DNA of 64,000 nt, taken from Lachnospiraceae bacterium. Lineage in GTDB: Bacteria > Bacillota > Clostridia > Lachnospirales > Lachnospiraceae. Under the pieces are notes generated by a model, which ran no database searches, had not been told where the DNA came from, and was given only the letters and a program-made list of their open reading frames with translations. Each line of letters opens with the position of its first letter. Positions within the stretch are counted from its first letter, which is position 1. The stretch lies in the NCBI GenBank assembly GCA_029338675.1, contig JAQYAV010000108.1, forward strand, positions 1-64,000, in the 5' to 3' direction. Below are positions 43,944-53,700 of this stretch, piece after piece. The translations under genes and the position numbers were made by a program.

Positions 43944-44618
43944 ATGGATAAAGGTAAAATATTGGTTGTAGATGATGAGAGCAGAATGAGAAAGCTTGTT
44001 AAAGACTTTTTGGTTAAAAATGATTATATGGTTGTTGAGGCTGCAGATGGTGAAGAATGCTTGAATGTCTTTAGAGCAAATAATGATATTGCGCTTATTG
44101 TTCTAGATGTTATGATGCCAAAAAAGGACGGATATGAGGTTGCAGAAGAAATTAGAGAAATATCAGATGTTCCAATAATAATGCTTACAGCAAAAGCGTC
44201 GGAACAAGATGAACTTAAAGGCTTTGAACTTGGCGTGGATGAATATATTACTAAACCATTTAGCCCTAAAATATTAGTTGCAAGAGTTGAAGCAGTTTTG
44301 AGAAGAAGTTCTATGAGCGAAAATGATGATAATATTGAAATTGCAGGAATAAAAATGGATATTTCAGCACATCAGGTATATATCGATGGAGAACAGATTG
44401 ATTTAAGCTATAAAGAATTTGAATTGCTTAATTATTTCCTAGTTAATCGTGGAGTGGCATTATCACGAGAAAAAATACTCAATAATGTTTGGAATTATGA
44501 TTATTTTGGAGATGCAAGAACAATAGATACACATGTTAAAAAATTACGAAATAAATTAGGAAAAAAAGGTGATTACATAAAGACTATATGGGGAATGGGC
44601 TATAAGTTTGAAGTGTAA
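43944..44618 (+). CDS. OmpR-family response regulator
   Basis: 224 residues. Receiver domain with acidic DDES, phospho-acceptor Asp55 (VLDVMMPKKDG), Thr in MLTAKA and Lys in ITKPFSP; winged-helix DNA-binding domain from about residue 130 (LSYKEFELLNYFLVNRGVALSREKIL). GGAGG site at normal spacing. The kinase gene follows 24 bases later. Targets unknown. Confidence 0.95.
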   Translation: MDKGKILVVDDESRMRKLVKDFLVKNDYMVVEAADGEECLNVFRANNDIALIVLDVMMPKKDGYEVAEEIREISDVPIIMLTAKASEQDELKGFELGVDEYITKPFSPKILVARVEAVLRRSSMSENDDNIEIAGIKMDISAHQVYIDGEQIDLSYKEFELLNYFLVNRGVALSREKILNNVWNYDYFGDARTIDTHVKKLRNKLGKKGDYIKTIWGMGYKFEV

Positions 44619-44642
44619 TTAATTTGTTCATTAGGTGATGTT

Positions 44643-46115
44643 ATGAAAACTTCTATGCGTACTAAAATTACATTAATGGTTGTTTCCTTTGCAGCATTAA
44701 TAGTGTTTGCATCATGGATAATATGTAATTATGTCTTTGAAAGCATATTCATTAATAATTTAAAATATAATCTCGTTGAAACATATAATGCGTGTAATTA
44801 TAGCTTTAGTGAATATCTTGGAAAAACAAAAAAAGATGGAGAATTTATTTTAAATATAAAAAATTCATCAGGTGCGTTTATCCTAATAATGGGCGATGAT
44901 GGCAAGTTTTATTCTACAATTAATGATCATAGTGAAATGCTAAAAAGTATGAAAAGAATTTTGGATTCACTTGAGGATGAAACTGATACTGTTTTGTATG
45001 GATATGACAAGCAATATACGATTACTAGAAATCATGATAATGCAATTAATGCGGATTATTATGATTTAATTGGTAGCCTAGATAATGGATATAAGGTATT
45101 TATTAGATGTTCAGTTTCTCAATTAGAGTATACAATGAATGTTATATCAAAAGTGTTTGTTTATATTGCGATTGGAGTGATTTTATTTGGCTCTATATTT
45201 ATTTTGGCGCTAAGTAATATTTTTGTTACACCAATTAAAGCAATGTGTTACGCGGCAAAGAAGTTTACCAAATTGGAATTTGATACAAAGGTATTAGTAT
45301 GTACAAAGGATGAAATTGGTGAGCTAGGCAAATGTATGAATGATATGTCTATGCAACTGGAAAATACAATTTCTGAACTTAAGAAAGCTAATATTGAATT
45401 AAAGAAAGATATAAAAAATAAAAATGAAATAGATGAAATGCGTAAAGAATTTTTGTCCCATGTATCTCATGAATTAAAAACACCAATAGCTCTTATACAA
45501 GGTTATGCGGAAGGACTTAGAGATAATGTAATTGATGATCAGGAAAGTATGAATTTTTATACTGAGGTTATTGTTGATGAATCTAGGAAAATGAATGATT
45601 TAGTGAAAAAACTACTTACTTTAAATGAGATTGAGTTTGGAAATGAAAAAGTAAGAATTGAACAGTTTGAACTTACTAATTTCATAAAGGCAATAATAGA
45701 TGCAAAGAGTATTTTACTTCAAGATGGTAATAATCGTATTATTTTTGAAGAGCAAGATGATGTGTATGTATGGGCAGACGAATATATGATAGAGGAAGTA
45801 TTTACGAATTATTTAACTAATGCAATCCATTATGTTCGTGAAGATGGAATAATAAAGGTATATTATGAGAAGAAGGAAAATGATATAAGGGTCTGTGTAT
45901 TTAATGAAGGTAATCATATATCAGATGAAGACATAGATAAGCTATTTATTAAGTTCTATAAGGTTGATAAAGCAAGGACAAGAGAATACGGAGGAAATGG
46001 AATAGGATTATCGATTGTGGCGGCGACAATGGAAGCTCATGGCAAAGCATATGGTGTTGAAAATGTTGAGGGCGGTGTAGTATTTTATTTCGATTTGGAT
46101 GTTAATAAATCTTGA
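44643..46115 (+). CDS. Membrane sensor histidine kinase
   Basis: 490 residues. Helix 1 at about 9-30, external sensor about 31-170, helix 2 about 175-197, HAMP about 198-250, then the dimerisation domain with His276 (LSHVSHELKTPIALIQGY), N box (FTNYLTNAIHYV) and a GNGIGLSI G2 box. It is a conventional kinase, the partner of the upstream regulator. The external domain has no assigned ligand. Confidence 0.95.
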   Translation: MKTSMRTKITLMVVSFAALIVFASWIICNYVFESIFINNLKYNLVETYNACNYSFSEYLGKTKKDGEFILNIKNSSGAFILIMGDDGKFYSTINDHSEMLKSMKRILDSLEDETDTVLYGYDKQYTITRNHDNAINADYYDLIGSLDNGYKVFIRCSVSQLEYTMNVISKVFVYIAIGVILFGSIFILALSNIFVTPIKAMCYAAKKFTKLEFDTKVLVCTKDEIGELGKCMNDMSMQLENTISELKKANIELKKDIKNKNEIDEMRKEFLSHVSHELKTPIALIQGYAEGLRDNVIDDQESMNFYTEVIVDESRKMNDLVKKLLTLNEIEFGNEKVRIEQFELTNFIKAIIDAKSILLQDGNNRIIFEEQDDVYVWADEYMIEEVFTNYLTNAIHYVREDGIIKVYYEKKENDIRVCVFNEGNHISDEDIDKLFIKFYKVDKARTREYGGNGIGLSIVAATMEAHGKAYGVENVEGGVVFYFDLDVNKS

Positions 46116-46136
46116 TGATTTCGTTAAAAAGTGATA

Positions 46137-46162
46137 AAATACTAGGTGATAAAGTATTTTTA
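46137..46162 (+). terminator. Possible terminator of the two-component operon
   Basis: AAATACT pairs with AGTATTT, followed by TTTAT, 21 bases after the kinase stop. Weak stem. Confidence 0.5.
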
Positions 46163-46266
46163 TATGTGCATGTTTTAAATAACAAGCAACAAATGTGCTT
46201 ATAATAAAATTATTGGTTTTTTTGATTTTTTGACTTGAGAGTCTAAAATATTGAGTGGAGGATTAT

Positions 46267-47145
46267 ATGAAGAAACTGTTTTTGATGGTTTTTATATGCA
46301 TGATTATGGTTTCTTTTTGCGGCTGCTCTAAAGTAATAGAACTTACAGATGAAGAGTCATATGCGATTGCAGAATATGCTGCATCATTGTTAATAAAATA
46401 TGATAGGCATTTAGATAGCAAGTATGATGAGGCATTAGAAGAGAGTGCGGAAGATACTACGATTGATAAAAAAGAAAATTTATCACCAGAAGAGGATATT
46501 GATATTACAGAGTCTGTTGAAACGACTGAAACTACTGAGAAAAAGAATAACGCTAATGATACTGACAGTACAGTAACTGAAGCTGTCGAGAATACTACTG
46601 AAAGCAATAAAAAAGATGAGTCGGGTACAACACAGTCAAAGAACGATTCTTCGGAGAATTTGAATACAAGCGAAGGAACAGTAGATGATAATGAGGATTT
46701 GAAGCCAAATGTTGATAAATCCTACGATATTGCTGAAATGGTTGGATTAGACAATATATCTATTAAGTATGCGTATTATGTAACATTAGAACAATACCCT
46801 TCTTACGATAAAGAGGGGATGTATATTGAGATTACAGCTCCAGAGGGGTATAAGCTATTAGTAGTTAAATTTGATATTGAGAATAAAACAAATGAGACGC
46901 AAAATATTGATTTGTTTTCATATGATTTAGGGTATCAGATGGTTGTAAATGAAAAGAAAAGTGCTAAGCAGATGCTTACAATTTTAATGGATGATTTATA
47001 TACATATCAGGCTGAAATTGGTGGAAGCATGAGGCAAGAGGCTGTTTTGCTTTTCCAGATATCTGATGAAATTGCCAATGAATTGAATACAATTAAGCTT
47101 AAGATATCTAAGGGTGATAATACTAAAATAATGCAACTACAGTAA
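46267..47145 (+). CDS. Lipoprotein with a DUF4352-like beta domain
   Basis: 292 residues. Lipoprotein signal with F-C-G-C (Cys20); a Thr/Glu/Asn-rich linker (about residues 55-150); then a beta-rich domain (MYIEITAPEGYKLLVVKFDIENKTNETQNIDL) of the DUF4352/DUF5067 immunoglobulin-like type. The ATG at 46267 follows GGAGG; a GTG at 46255 lies in that site and is rejected. It precedes cheV by 23 bases but the link may be fortuitous. Surface-exposed; ligand unknown. Confidence 0.75.
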   Translation: MKKLFLMVFICMIMVSFCGCSKVIELTDEESYAIAEYAASLLIKYDRHLDSKYDEALEESAEDTTIDKKENLSPEEDIDITESVETTETTEKKNNANDTDSTVTEAVENTTESNKKDESGTTQSKNDSSENLNTSEGTVDDNEDLKPNVDKSYDIAEMVGLDNISIKYAYYVTLEQYPSYDKEGMYIEITAPEGYKLLVVKFDIENKTNETQNIDLFSYDLGYQMVVNEKKSAKQMLTILMDDLYTYQAEIGGSMRQEAVLLFQISDEIANELNTIKLKISKGDNTKIMQLQ

Positions 47146-47168
47146 ATACATTGCAAGGAGGCTGGCGT

Positions 47169-48080
47169 ATGGATAGTGGAATTTTATTAGAAAGTGGAAC
47201 TAATGAACTTGAAATTTTAGAATTTGTAATTAATGGTAATCATTATGGTATTAACGTTGAGAAGGTAAGAGAAATTCTTACATATCAAGAAGTCACAACA
47301 ATACCTAATTCCCACCCTTGCATAGAAGGTGTTTTTATGCCAAGAGGAGAAATCATAACTGTAATAGATTTGATTAAGACATTAGGATATCAAAATAAGG
47401 ATAAAAAGAGTAATTTCTTTATTGTAACTAATTTCAATAACTTGAATATTGCATTTGATGTAGAAACTGTTTTAGGAATAAATAGAGTTTCTTGGTCAGA
47501 TGTTGTAAAGCCAGATTCAACAGTAAGTAGCAAAGAAAATGGAATTGCTACAGGAATTATTAAAAAGTTTGATAAGCTACTTATTATTCTTGATTTTGAG
47601 AGAATTGTTGAAGAAATTTGTCCGGAAACTAGTTTGAAGGTTTCGCAAGTATCAGAGTATAGTGAAAGAGAAAGAAATGATATACCTATTTTGATTGCAG
47701 AAGACTCGCAGATGCTTTGTAGGTTGATAAGCGATTCCCTTAATATTGCTGGATATACAAACTTAAAGGTTATGAATAATGGTAAGGAAGCATGGGATTA
47801 TTTGCTTGAATTAAAGAAAAATAATGGTGTTGATTATGGCGCAAAGTGTCTCATTACAGATATTGAAATGCCACTGATGGATGGACATCATTTGATTAGG
47901 CTTATTAGAGAAACTGAAGGATTAAAACATATTCCAATTATTGTTTTTTCTTCGTTAATTAATGAAGATATGAAGCGGAAAGGTGAATACTTAGGAGCAA
48001 ATGCTCAAATTAGTAAGCCAGAGATTGGTAAACTGGTTAGTATTTTGGATGATTTAGTTGGTAAAAGTATTTATGAATAA
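47169..48080 (+). CDS. cheV: Chemotaxis coupling protein CheV
   Basis: 303 residues. A CheW-like domain (residues about 12-150: LEFVINGNHYGINVEKVREI, PCIEGVFMPRGEIITVIDL) followed by a receiver domain with EDSQ, phospho-site Asp in LITDIEMPLMDG and Lys in ISKPE. CheV couples receptors to CheA and is adaptational. The ATG at 47169 has AAGGAGG seven bases before it. The main che operon is elsewhere; cheX lies at 57962. Confidence 0.93.
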   Translation: MDSGILLESGTNELEILEFVINGNHYGINVEKVREILTYQEVTTIPNSHPCIEGVFMPRGEIITVIDLIKTLGYQNKDKKSNFFIVTNFNNLNIAFDVETVLGINRVSWSDVVKPDSTVSSKENGIATGIIKKFDKLLIILDFERIVEEICPETSLKVSQVSEYSERERNDIPILIAEDSQMLCRLISDSLNIAGYTNLKVMNNGKEAWDYLLELKKNNGVDYGAKCLITDIEMPLMDGHHLIRLIRETEGLKHIPIIVFSSLINEDMKRKGEYLGANAQISKPEIGKLVSILDDLVGKSIYE

Positions 48081-48096
48081 TATCTATTGATTATTT

Positions 48097-48123
48097 ATGC
48101 CGATAGTAATATACTATCGGCAT
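48097..48123 (+). terminator. Strong hairpin after cheV
   Basis: ATGCCGATAGT and ACTATCGGCAT with a 5-base loop. The T tract behind it is poor, so termination is likely but incomplete. Confidence 0.5.
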
Positions 48124-48146
48124 AATGATTTTAAGAGGTGATTAAT

Positions 48147-49358
48147 ATGTTATTGAAGGAAACTGGAAAAACAAAAGAACAAATGCAAGAAACATATAAT
48201 ACATATTTCTATGAAACATTTAAGAGATTTGATTTTATTGCAGATAGAGGTGAGGGAGCATATCTTTATTCTGATGATGGCAGAGCATATTTAGATTTCA
48301 TGGCAGGAATAGCAGTAAATAGTACTGGACATTGCAATGAAAAGGTAGTTGAGGCTATTACAAATCAATGTAAAGAGTTAATTCATTCATCAAATTATTG
48401 TTACTCTGTTCCACAGGGAATGTTAGCTGAATTAATATGTACTTCTATTGGAATGGAGAAGATTTATTTCCAAAATTCAGGTGCAGAAGCAAACGAAGCT
48501 ATGATAAAGCTTGCAAGAAAATATGGAAAAGACAATTTTGGTCCTGAAAGATATAATATTGTTACAGCGTATAATGGATTCCATGGTAGAACATTGGCTA
48601 CTCTTACTGCAACAGGACAGCCAGGAACAGCAATTCAAAACAATTATGATCCATTAATGCCTGGCTTTAAGTATGCAGAATATAATAATTTAAATTCATT
48701 CGAAGAAGCGTGCGACGAAAATACAATAGCTATTATGGTTGAGCCAGTGCAAGGTGAAGGTGGTGTAATACCGGCAACAAAAGAATTCCTTGTTGGCCTT
48801 AGAAAACTATGCGATGAAAAAAATATGCTTTTATTATTTGATGAAGTTCAGACTGGATTTGGACGTACAGGTAGTTTAATGGCATATATGGGATATGGAG
48901 TAAAACCAGATTGTGTTAGTATGGCAAAGGCAATGGGTGGTGGTATGCCTATTGGTGCAATGTGTACTAGTGCAAAATTAGCTCTTACATTTGGCCCTGG
49001 TGCTCATGGAAGTACATATGCTGGAAATCCAGTATGCTGCGCTGCATCATATGCACAGGTTAAAGAAATAATAGATAATAATTTGCCAGATAATTCTAAG
49101 AATATGGGTGAATATTTTGCATCAAAATTGTCAACACTTCCTGGTGTAAAGGAAGTACGTGGAAAAGGACTTATGATTGGTGTTGAGTTTAATAAGGATA
49201 TTGCTACAGATGTAAAATATAATGCTTCTGACGAAGGGTTATTAATTACAGCAGTTAGACCAGCGGTGATTAGATTAGTTCCTCCACTTAATGTGACAAA
49301 GGAAGAATGCGATAAAGCATTTGATATTTTGAATAGTGTAGTAAATAAATTAATATAA
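48147..49358 (+). CDS. argD: Acetylornithine/ornithine-type class III aminotransferase
   Basis: 403 residues, class III PLP enzyme. Seen: GEGAYLYSDDGRAYLDFMAGIAVNSTGH, the QNSGAEANEAMIKLAR loop, YNGFHGRTLATLTATGQ, LLLFDEVQTGFGRTG, and the PLP lysine in SMAKAMGGGMPIGA. It most likely makes N-acetylornithine from acetylglutamate semialdehyde in arginine synthesis. Related enzymes act on succinylornithine or 4-aminobutyrate, so the symbol is probable rather than certain; no other arg gene is in the window. The ATG at 48147 follows AGAGGTG. Confidence 0.85.
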   Translation: MLLKETGKTKEQMQETYNTYFYETFKRFDFIADRGEGAYLYSDDGRAYLDFMAGIAVNSTGHCNEKVVEAITNQCKELIHSSNYCYSVPQGMLAELICTSIGMEKIYFQNSGAEANEAMIKLARKYGKDNFGPERYNIVTAYNGFHGRTLATLTATGQPGTAIQNNYDPLMPGFKYAEYNNLNSFEEACDENTIAIMVEPVQGEGGVIPATKEFLVGLRKLCDEKNMLLLFDEVQTGFGRTGSLMAYMGYGVKPDCVSMAKAMGGGMPIGAMCTSAKLALTFGPGAHGSTYAGNPVCCAASYAQVKEIIDNNLPDNSKNMGEYFASKLSTLPGVKEVRGKGLMIGVEFNKDIATDVKYNASDEGLLITAVRPAVIRLVPPLNVTKEECDKAFDILNSVVNKLI

Positions 49359-49381
49359 TTATCATAGAGGTGACATTTGTT

Positions 49382-50761
49382 ATGGAACGCAAAAATGCAT
49401 GGAAAAAATATAGTCAAAGTGATATAGCTGATATGAATGAATGCTGCGCTTTGTACAGAGATTTTTTGGATAATGGAAAGACTGAAAGAGAATGTGTTAA
49501 AACCATTCTTGAAGCAGCAAAAGCTAAAGGATATATTGATTTAAAGGAAGTTGTTGCTTCAAATAAAAAACTTGTTCCAGGGGATAAAGTATATAACGTT
49601 TGCATGGATAAAACCGTTGTATTATTTAATATTGGAACAGAGAATATTGAAAAAGGATTAAACATTCTTGGAGCCCATATTGATTCTCCAAGATTAGATG
49701 TAAAACAAAATCCTTTATATGAAAAGGATGATTTTGCTTATTTTGATACACACTATTATGGTGGTATTAAAAAATATCAATGGGTTGCTTTGCCACTTGC
49801 ATTACATGGTGTAATTGTTCGAAAGGACGGAACAGTTGTTGAAGTTTCTATTGGAGAAAAAGAGGAAGATCCAGTATTTTTTATATCAGATTTGTTGATT
49901 CATTTGGCAGCTGACCAGCTTGAGAAGAAGGCAAGTAAGGTTATTGAAGGTGAAAATCTTGATGTTATTATTGGAAGCGCATTATTACAAGATGAAGACA
50001 AAGAGGCAGTAAAAAAAGGTGTAATGAAGCTTCTTAATGAGCAATATAATATAGAAGAGGAAGATTTTATTTCAGCAGAAATTGAAGTTGTGCCAGCTGG
50101 CAAAGCACGAGAAGCTGGAATTGACAGAAGCATGATAATGTCGTATGGACAAGACGATCGTGTTTGTGCATTTACATCGTTAAAGGCTATGCTTGATGTT
50201 GATGATGTTAAAAAGACTACTTGTTGCCTTCTTACTGATAAAGAAGAAATTGGAAGTGTTGGTGCAACTGGCATGCAATCAAAATTCTTTGAAAATTCTT
50301 TAGCAGAGCTTATGAATGCTATGGGACAGTTTAACGAACTTGCATTAAGAAGATGTTTGGCGTCATCTTCTATGCTTTCGTCAGATGTTAATGCAGAATA
50401 TGATCCTCTTTTTTAAAGTGCATTTGAAAAAAATAACGCCTCTTATTTTGGTAGAGGTATGGTATTTAGCAAGTTTACTGGTTCTAGAGGTAAATCTGGT
50501 TCTAATGATGCTAATGCGGAATACATTGCAAGAATTCGTAAAATGATGGATGACAATGATATATGCTATCAGTCAGCAGAGCTTGGAAAGGTTGATGTTG
50601 GCGGTGGTGGAACCATTGCGTATATTTTGTCGCTTTATGGAATGGAAGTAATTGATTGTGGAGTTGCTGTATTAAATATGCATGCTCCATGGGAAGTTAC
50701 TTCAAAAGCGGATATATTTGAAACATTAAAGGGATATAAAGTATTTCTTAAAGAAGCTTAA
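49382..50761 (+). pseudogene. M18 aminopeptidase interrupted by an in-frame TAA
   Basis: The 460-codon reading frame encodes a whole M18 metallo-aminopeptidase, but codon 345 (50414-50416) is TAA. Before the stop are the GAHIDSPRLDV (zinc His/Asp), DDRVCAFTSLKAM and TDKEEIGSVGATGM motifs. Directly after it, in the same frame, the protein continues with SAFEKNNASYFGRG, TGSRGKSGSNDA and the final zinc histidine in NMHAPWE. The 344-residue fragment lacks the last metal ligand and should be inactive. There is no ribosome site for a second protein at 50459 (AGAGGT sits one base from ATG). A nonsense mutation, read-through or a sequencing error are possible. GTG 49370 rejected in favour of ATG 49382. 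Confidence 0.85.
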
Positions 50762-50775
50762 AAAGGATAATATTT

Positions 50776-53700
50776 ATGGTTAAAAAACTAAAGTTATCAA
50801 AAATTATAGCATTATTGGCATGCGTTTTAGTATGCCTTTTTTGCGTGTCTGGATATTCGTCTCATGCAAGAGATTCATTTGCGTCAAAATTTATTCAAAC
50901 AGTATATAACCAAAAAAATGGAATAGAAAGTAATGAGGTTAACTGTTTGTACCAGTCGTCTTCAGGTTATGTATGGGTTGGCACTGACAGCGGATTATAT
51001 AGAACAAATGGTACAGGCTTTAGTAGCATTAATCTTTGGGAAACAGATGATAGAACAGACGTATATTCAATAAATTGTATAATGCAGGATTCTACTGGTA
51101 AAATGTGGATTGGTACAGATAATTATGGTCTGTTTTTTATCGAGGATGGAAATAACTATCATTTTAGAGATGAATACTATAATGGAGTTAAAACAATATA
51201 TGATTTTGTTGAAGATTCAGATGGAAATATTTTTGTCGCATCTTCCTCTGGATTATTTAAGGTTTCCATTTCAGAAGATGGAAGATATATTTTAGAGATG
51301 CATAGCAATAAAGATATTGCTATGCAAAAATTTGCAGATATTGAAATTGATGATGATAAAATCTGGGGAATAACTGAGAACAATATTTATATTTGGAGTA
51401 AAGATGAAGTTAAAAAGATTCTTGATGCTGAAAAGTATACTAGTGAAGATTTGACTTGTATAAAAAAGATAAATGGTGATATGTACGTAGGTACAAAAGG
51501 TCGAGACATAATAAGACTTTATGGTAATTATTATTTTGAAACTATTAATGCCTCATTAGAAGGAATTAAAGAATTTATGTATGATTCAAATGGCTTGGTT
51601 TGGGTATGTTCTGATAACGGAATAGGCTATTTGGATAAATCTAACAATGTAATAAAATGTACTGGATTTGAGATAGATAATTATTTATCAGATATGATTC
51701 AGGACTATGAGGGAAATTACTGGATATCTTCAACTAGAATGGGATTACTTCTTTTATCACGTAGCAAATTTATTGATTATAATATGTATATTGGGATGCC
51801 TGAATCAATGGTTAATGCGGTGTTTTGTGAAAATGGAGTAAAATATATTGGTACAGATGATGGATTAATAATATATGAGAATAATAAGAGAACACAAAAT
51901 AATTTAACTGAAAAGCTAGATGGAGTGAATATTAGACATATTACTTCGGATAGCAAAGGGAATATTTGGATAGGAACACATAGACGGTTTGGTATTGTTA
52001 AAGTATTGCCAAGTGGTGAGATAAAAGAAATTGGTAGAATTAATGGTTTGCCTGATTCGGCGGTAAACTATATCTTGCCTCTTTCTAATGGCTCAGTTGC
52101 AGTTGCAACTGAAGCTGGTGTATCAATTATTGATAAGAATGATAAGGTTGTTAATTCTTATGGAGTAAATGAGGGGCTTATTGCTAATAGTGTTTATTGT
52201 TTATATGAAAATCAAAATGGTGAAATATTTGTTGGAACAGATGGCTATGGAATATATGTAATTAATCCTAATGTGAGAGAGCGTGTTCAAAATTATAATA
52301 TTGATAATGGACTTAATTCAAATGTAGTTACATGTTTTGAAAGCGGTAAAAATGGTTTGTGGATTGGAACAGATAATGGTATTTGCTATTATAATGAAAC
52401 CTTTAGAAAAATAAGTAATGTGGAATATTCTAATTGTATTTATGATATTTTGTGTTATGAAGGCAACATGTGGTTGATTGGTTCCATGGGAGTTCTTAGA
52501 ACTAGTGAAGAAGAGTTATTAGATAGTAATGCACTTAGTTCACGTTATTTAGATGTAAATGATGGATTGATAAAAACAGTAAACTCAATAAGTAATTCTT
52601 GCATTGATGATGAAGGTAAAATATACATATGTTGTAATGAAGGTATATGTCTTTTAGATACAAAGAGTGTTCCGTACAATACTACTTCTCCTAAAATAAA
52701 GGTTACTAGTATTGATTTAGATGGAGTAAAATATGAGTTTGATAATTTATCGGATGGCATTGTATTAAGAAGTAATGTTTCTAGAATGACAATAAAGTTT
52801 GCAGTATTTAGTTATGCGAACAGAGGTAATATAAAAGTAGAATACTATTTAGATGGATTTGATTCAGAACCTATTTTATTAAAAGGTGATGAAAGAATGG
52901 AAGCTGTTTATACAAATCTTGATGGTGGAGTTTATGAATTTAAGATAAGTGCATATAATGGTGATGGAACAGCCTGCGAGGAGCCTGTTTCATTTGTTAT
53001 TGAAAAAGAAAAAAGCTTATTTGAAAATCCTATTGCCAGATTGGTATTTGTAGTAATCGTGCTTGGTATGTTTATTTTACTTAGTTTTATTTTGTTACGA
53101 GTACAGAAAAAACTCAAAAATAAAAATGATGCCCTTGAAACATTATCAAAGGAGCATGAAGAGGCGGTTAAGACAAGTAGTGCCAAAAGCGATTACCTTG
53201 CTAATATGAGTAATGAAATCAAGATTCCTATTAATGCAATAATGGTTAAAGCGGATGAGGCTTTACATGTTATTGACGATGAGAATCCAGGAAAAGAGGC
53301 AGTAAAAGGAATATATGATATTGGAGAAGGAATAATTTCAAAGGTAGATGATATTATCTTATTAGCCAAAATAGAAGCAGGTAAGATTACTGTGCATGAA
53401 AGCTTATATTCTATTACAACGTTAATGTATTCTCTCTCAGAGTATGCAATAGAAAAAATTGGAGACAAGGGTATTCGCTTTTTTGTAGAAATAAGTGAGA
53501 ATATTACAGATAATGTAATAGGTGACGAGGAAAAAATAAAGTCAATTCTTATGAGACTTATTGAAAACTCTGTTAAAAATACTAAGGAAGGATCTATCAC
53601 ATTATCTGTTGATTCATTTGAATATGATAGCAAGCATAATATTGATGAACTAAATATTGAATTTACTATTTCCGATACTGGAATAGGAATTCAACCAGAT

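Noticed and set aside
49382-50416. Frameshift as the cause of the M18 break
   Set aside because: Frame before and after the stop is identical, so one nonsense codon is enough and two compensating indels would be required otherwise.
50459-50761. Separate small gene starting at 50459
   Set aside because: Same frame as the M18 gene before the TAA, has the M18 C-terminal motifs, and lacks a usable ribosome site.
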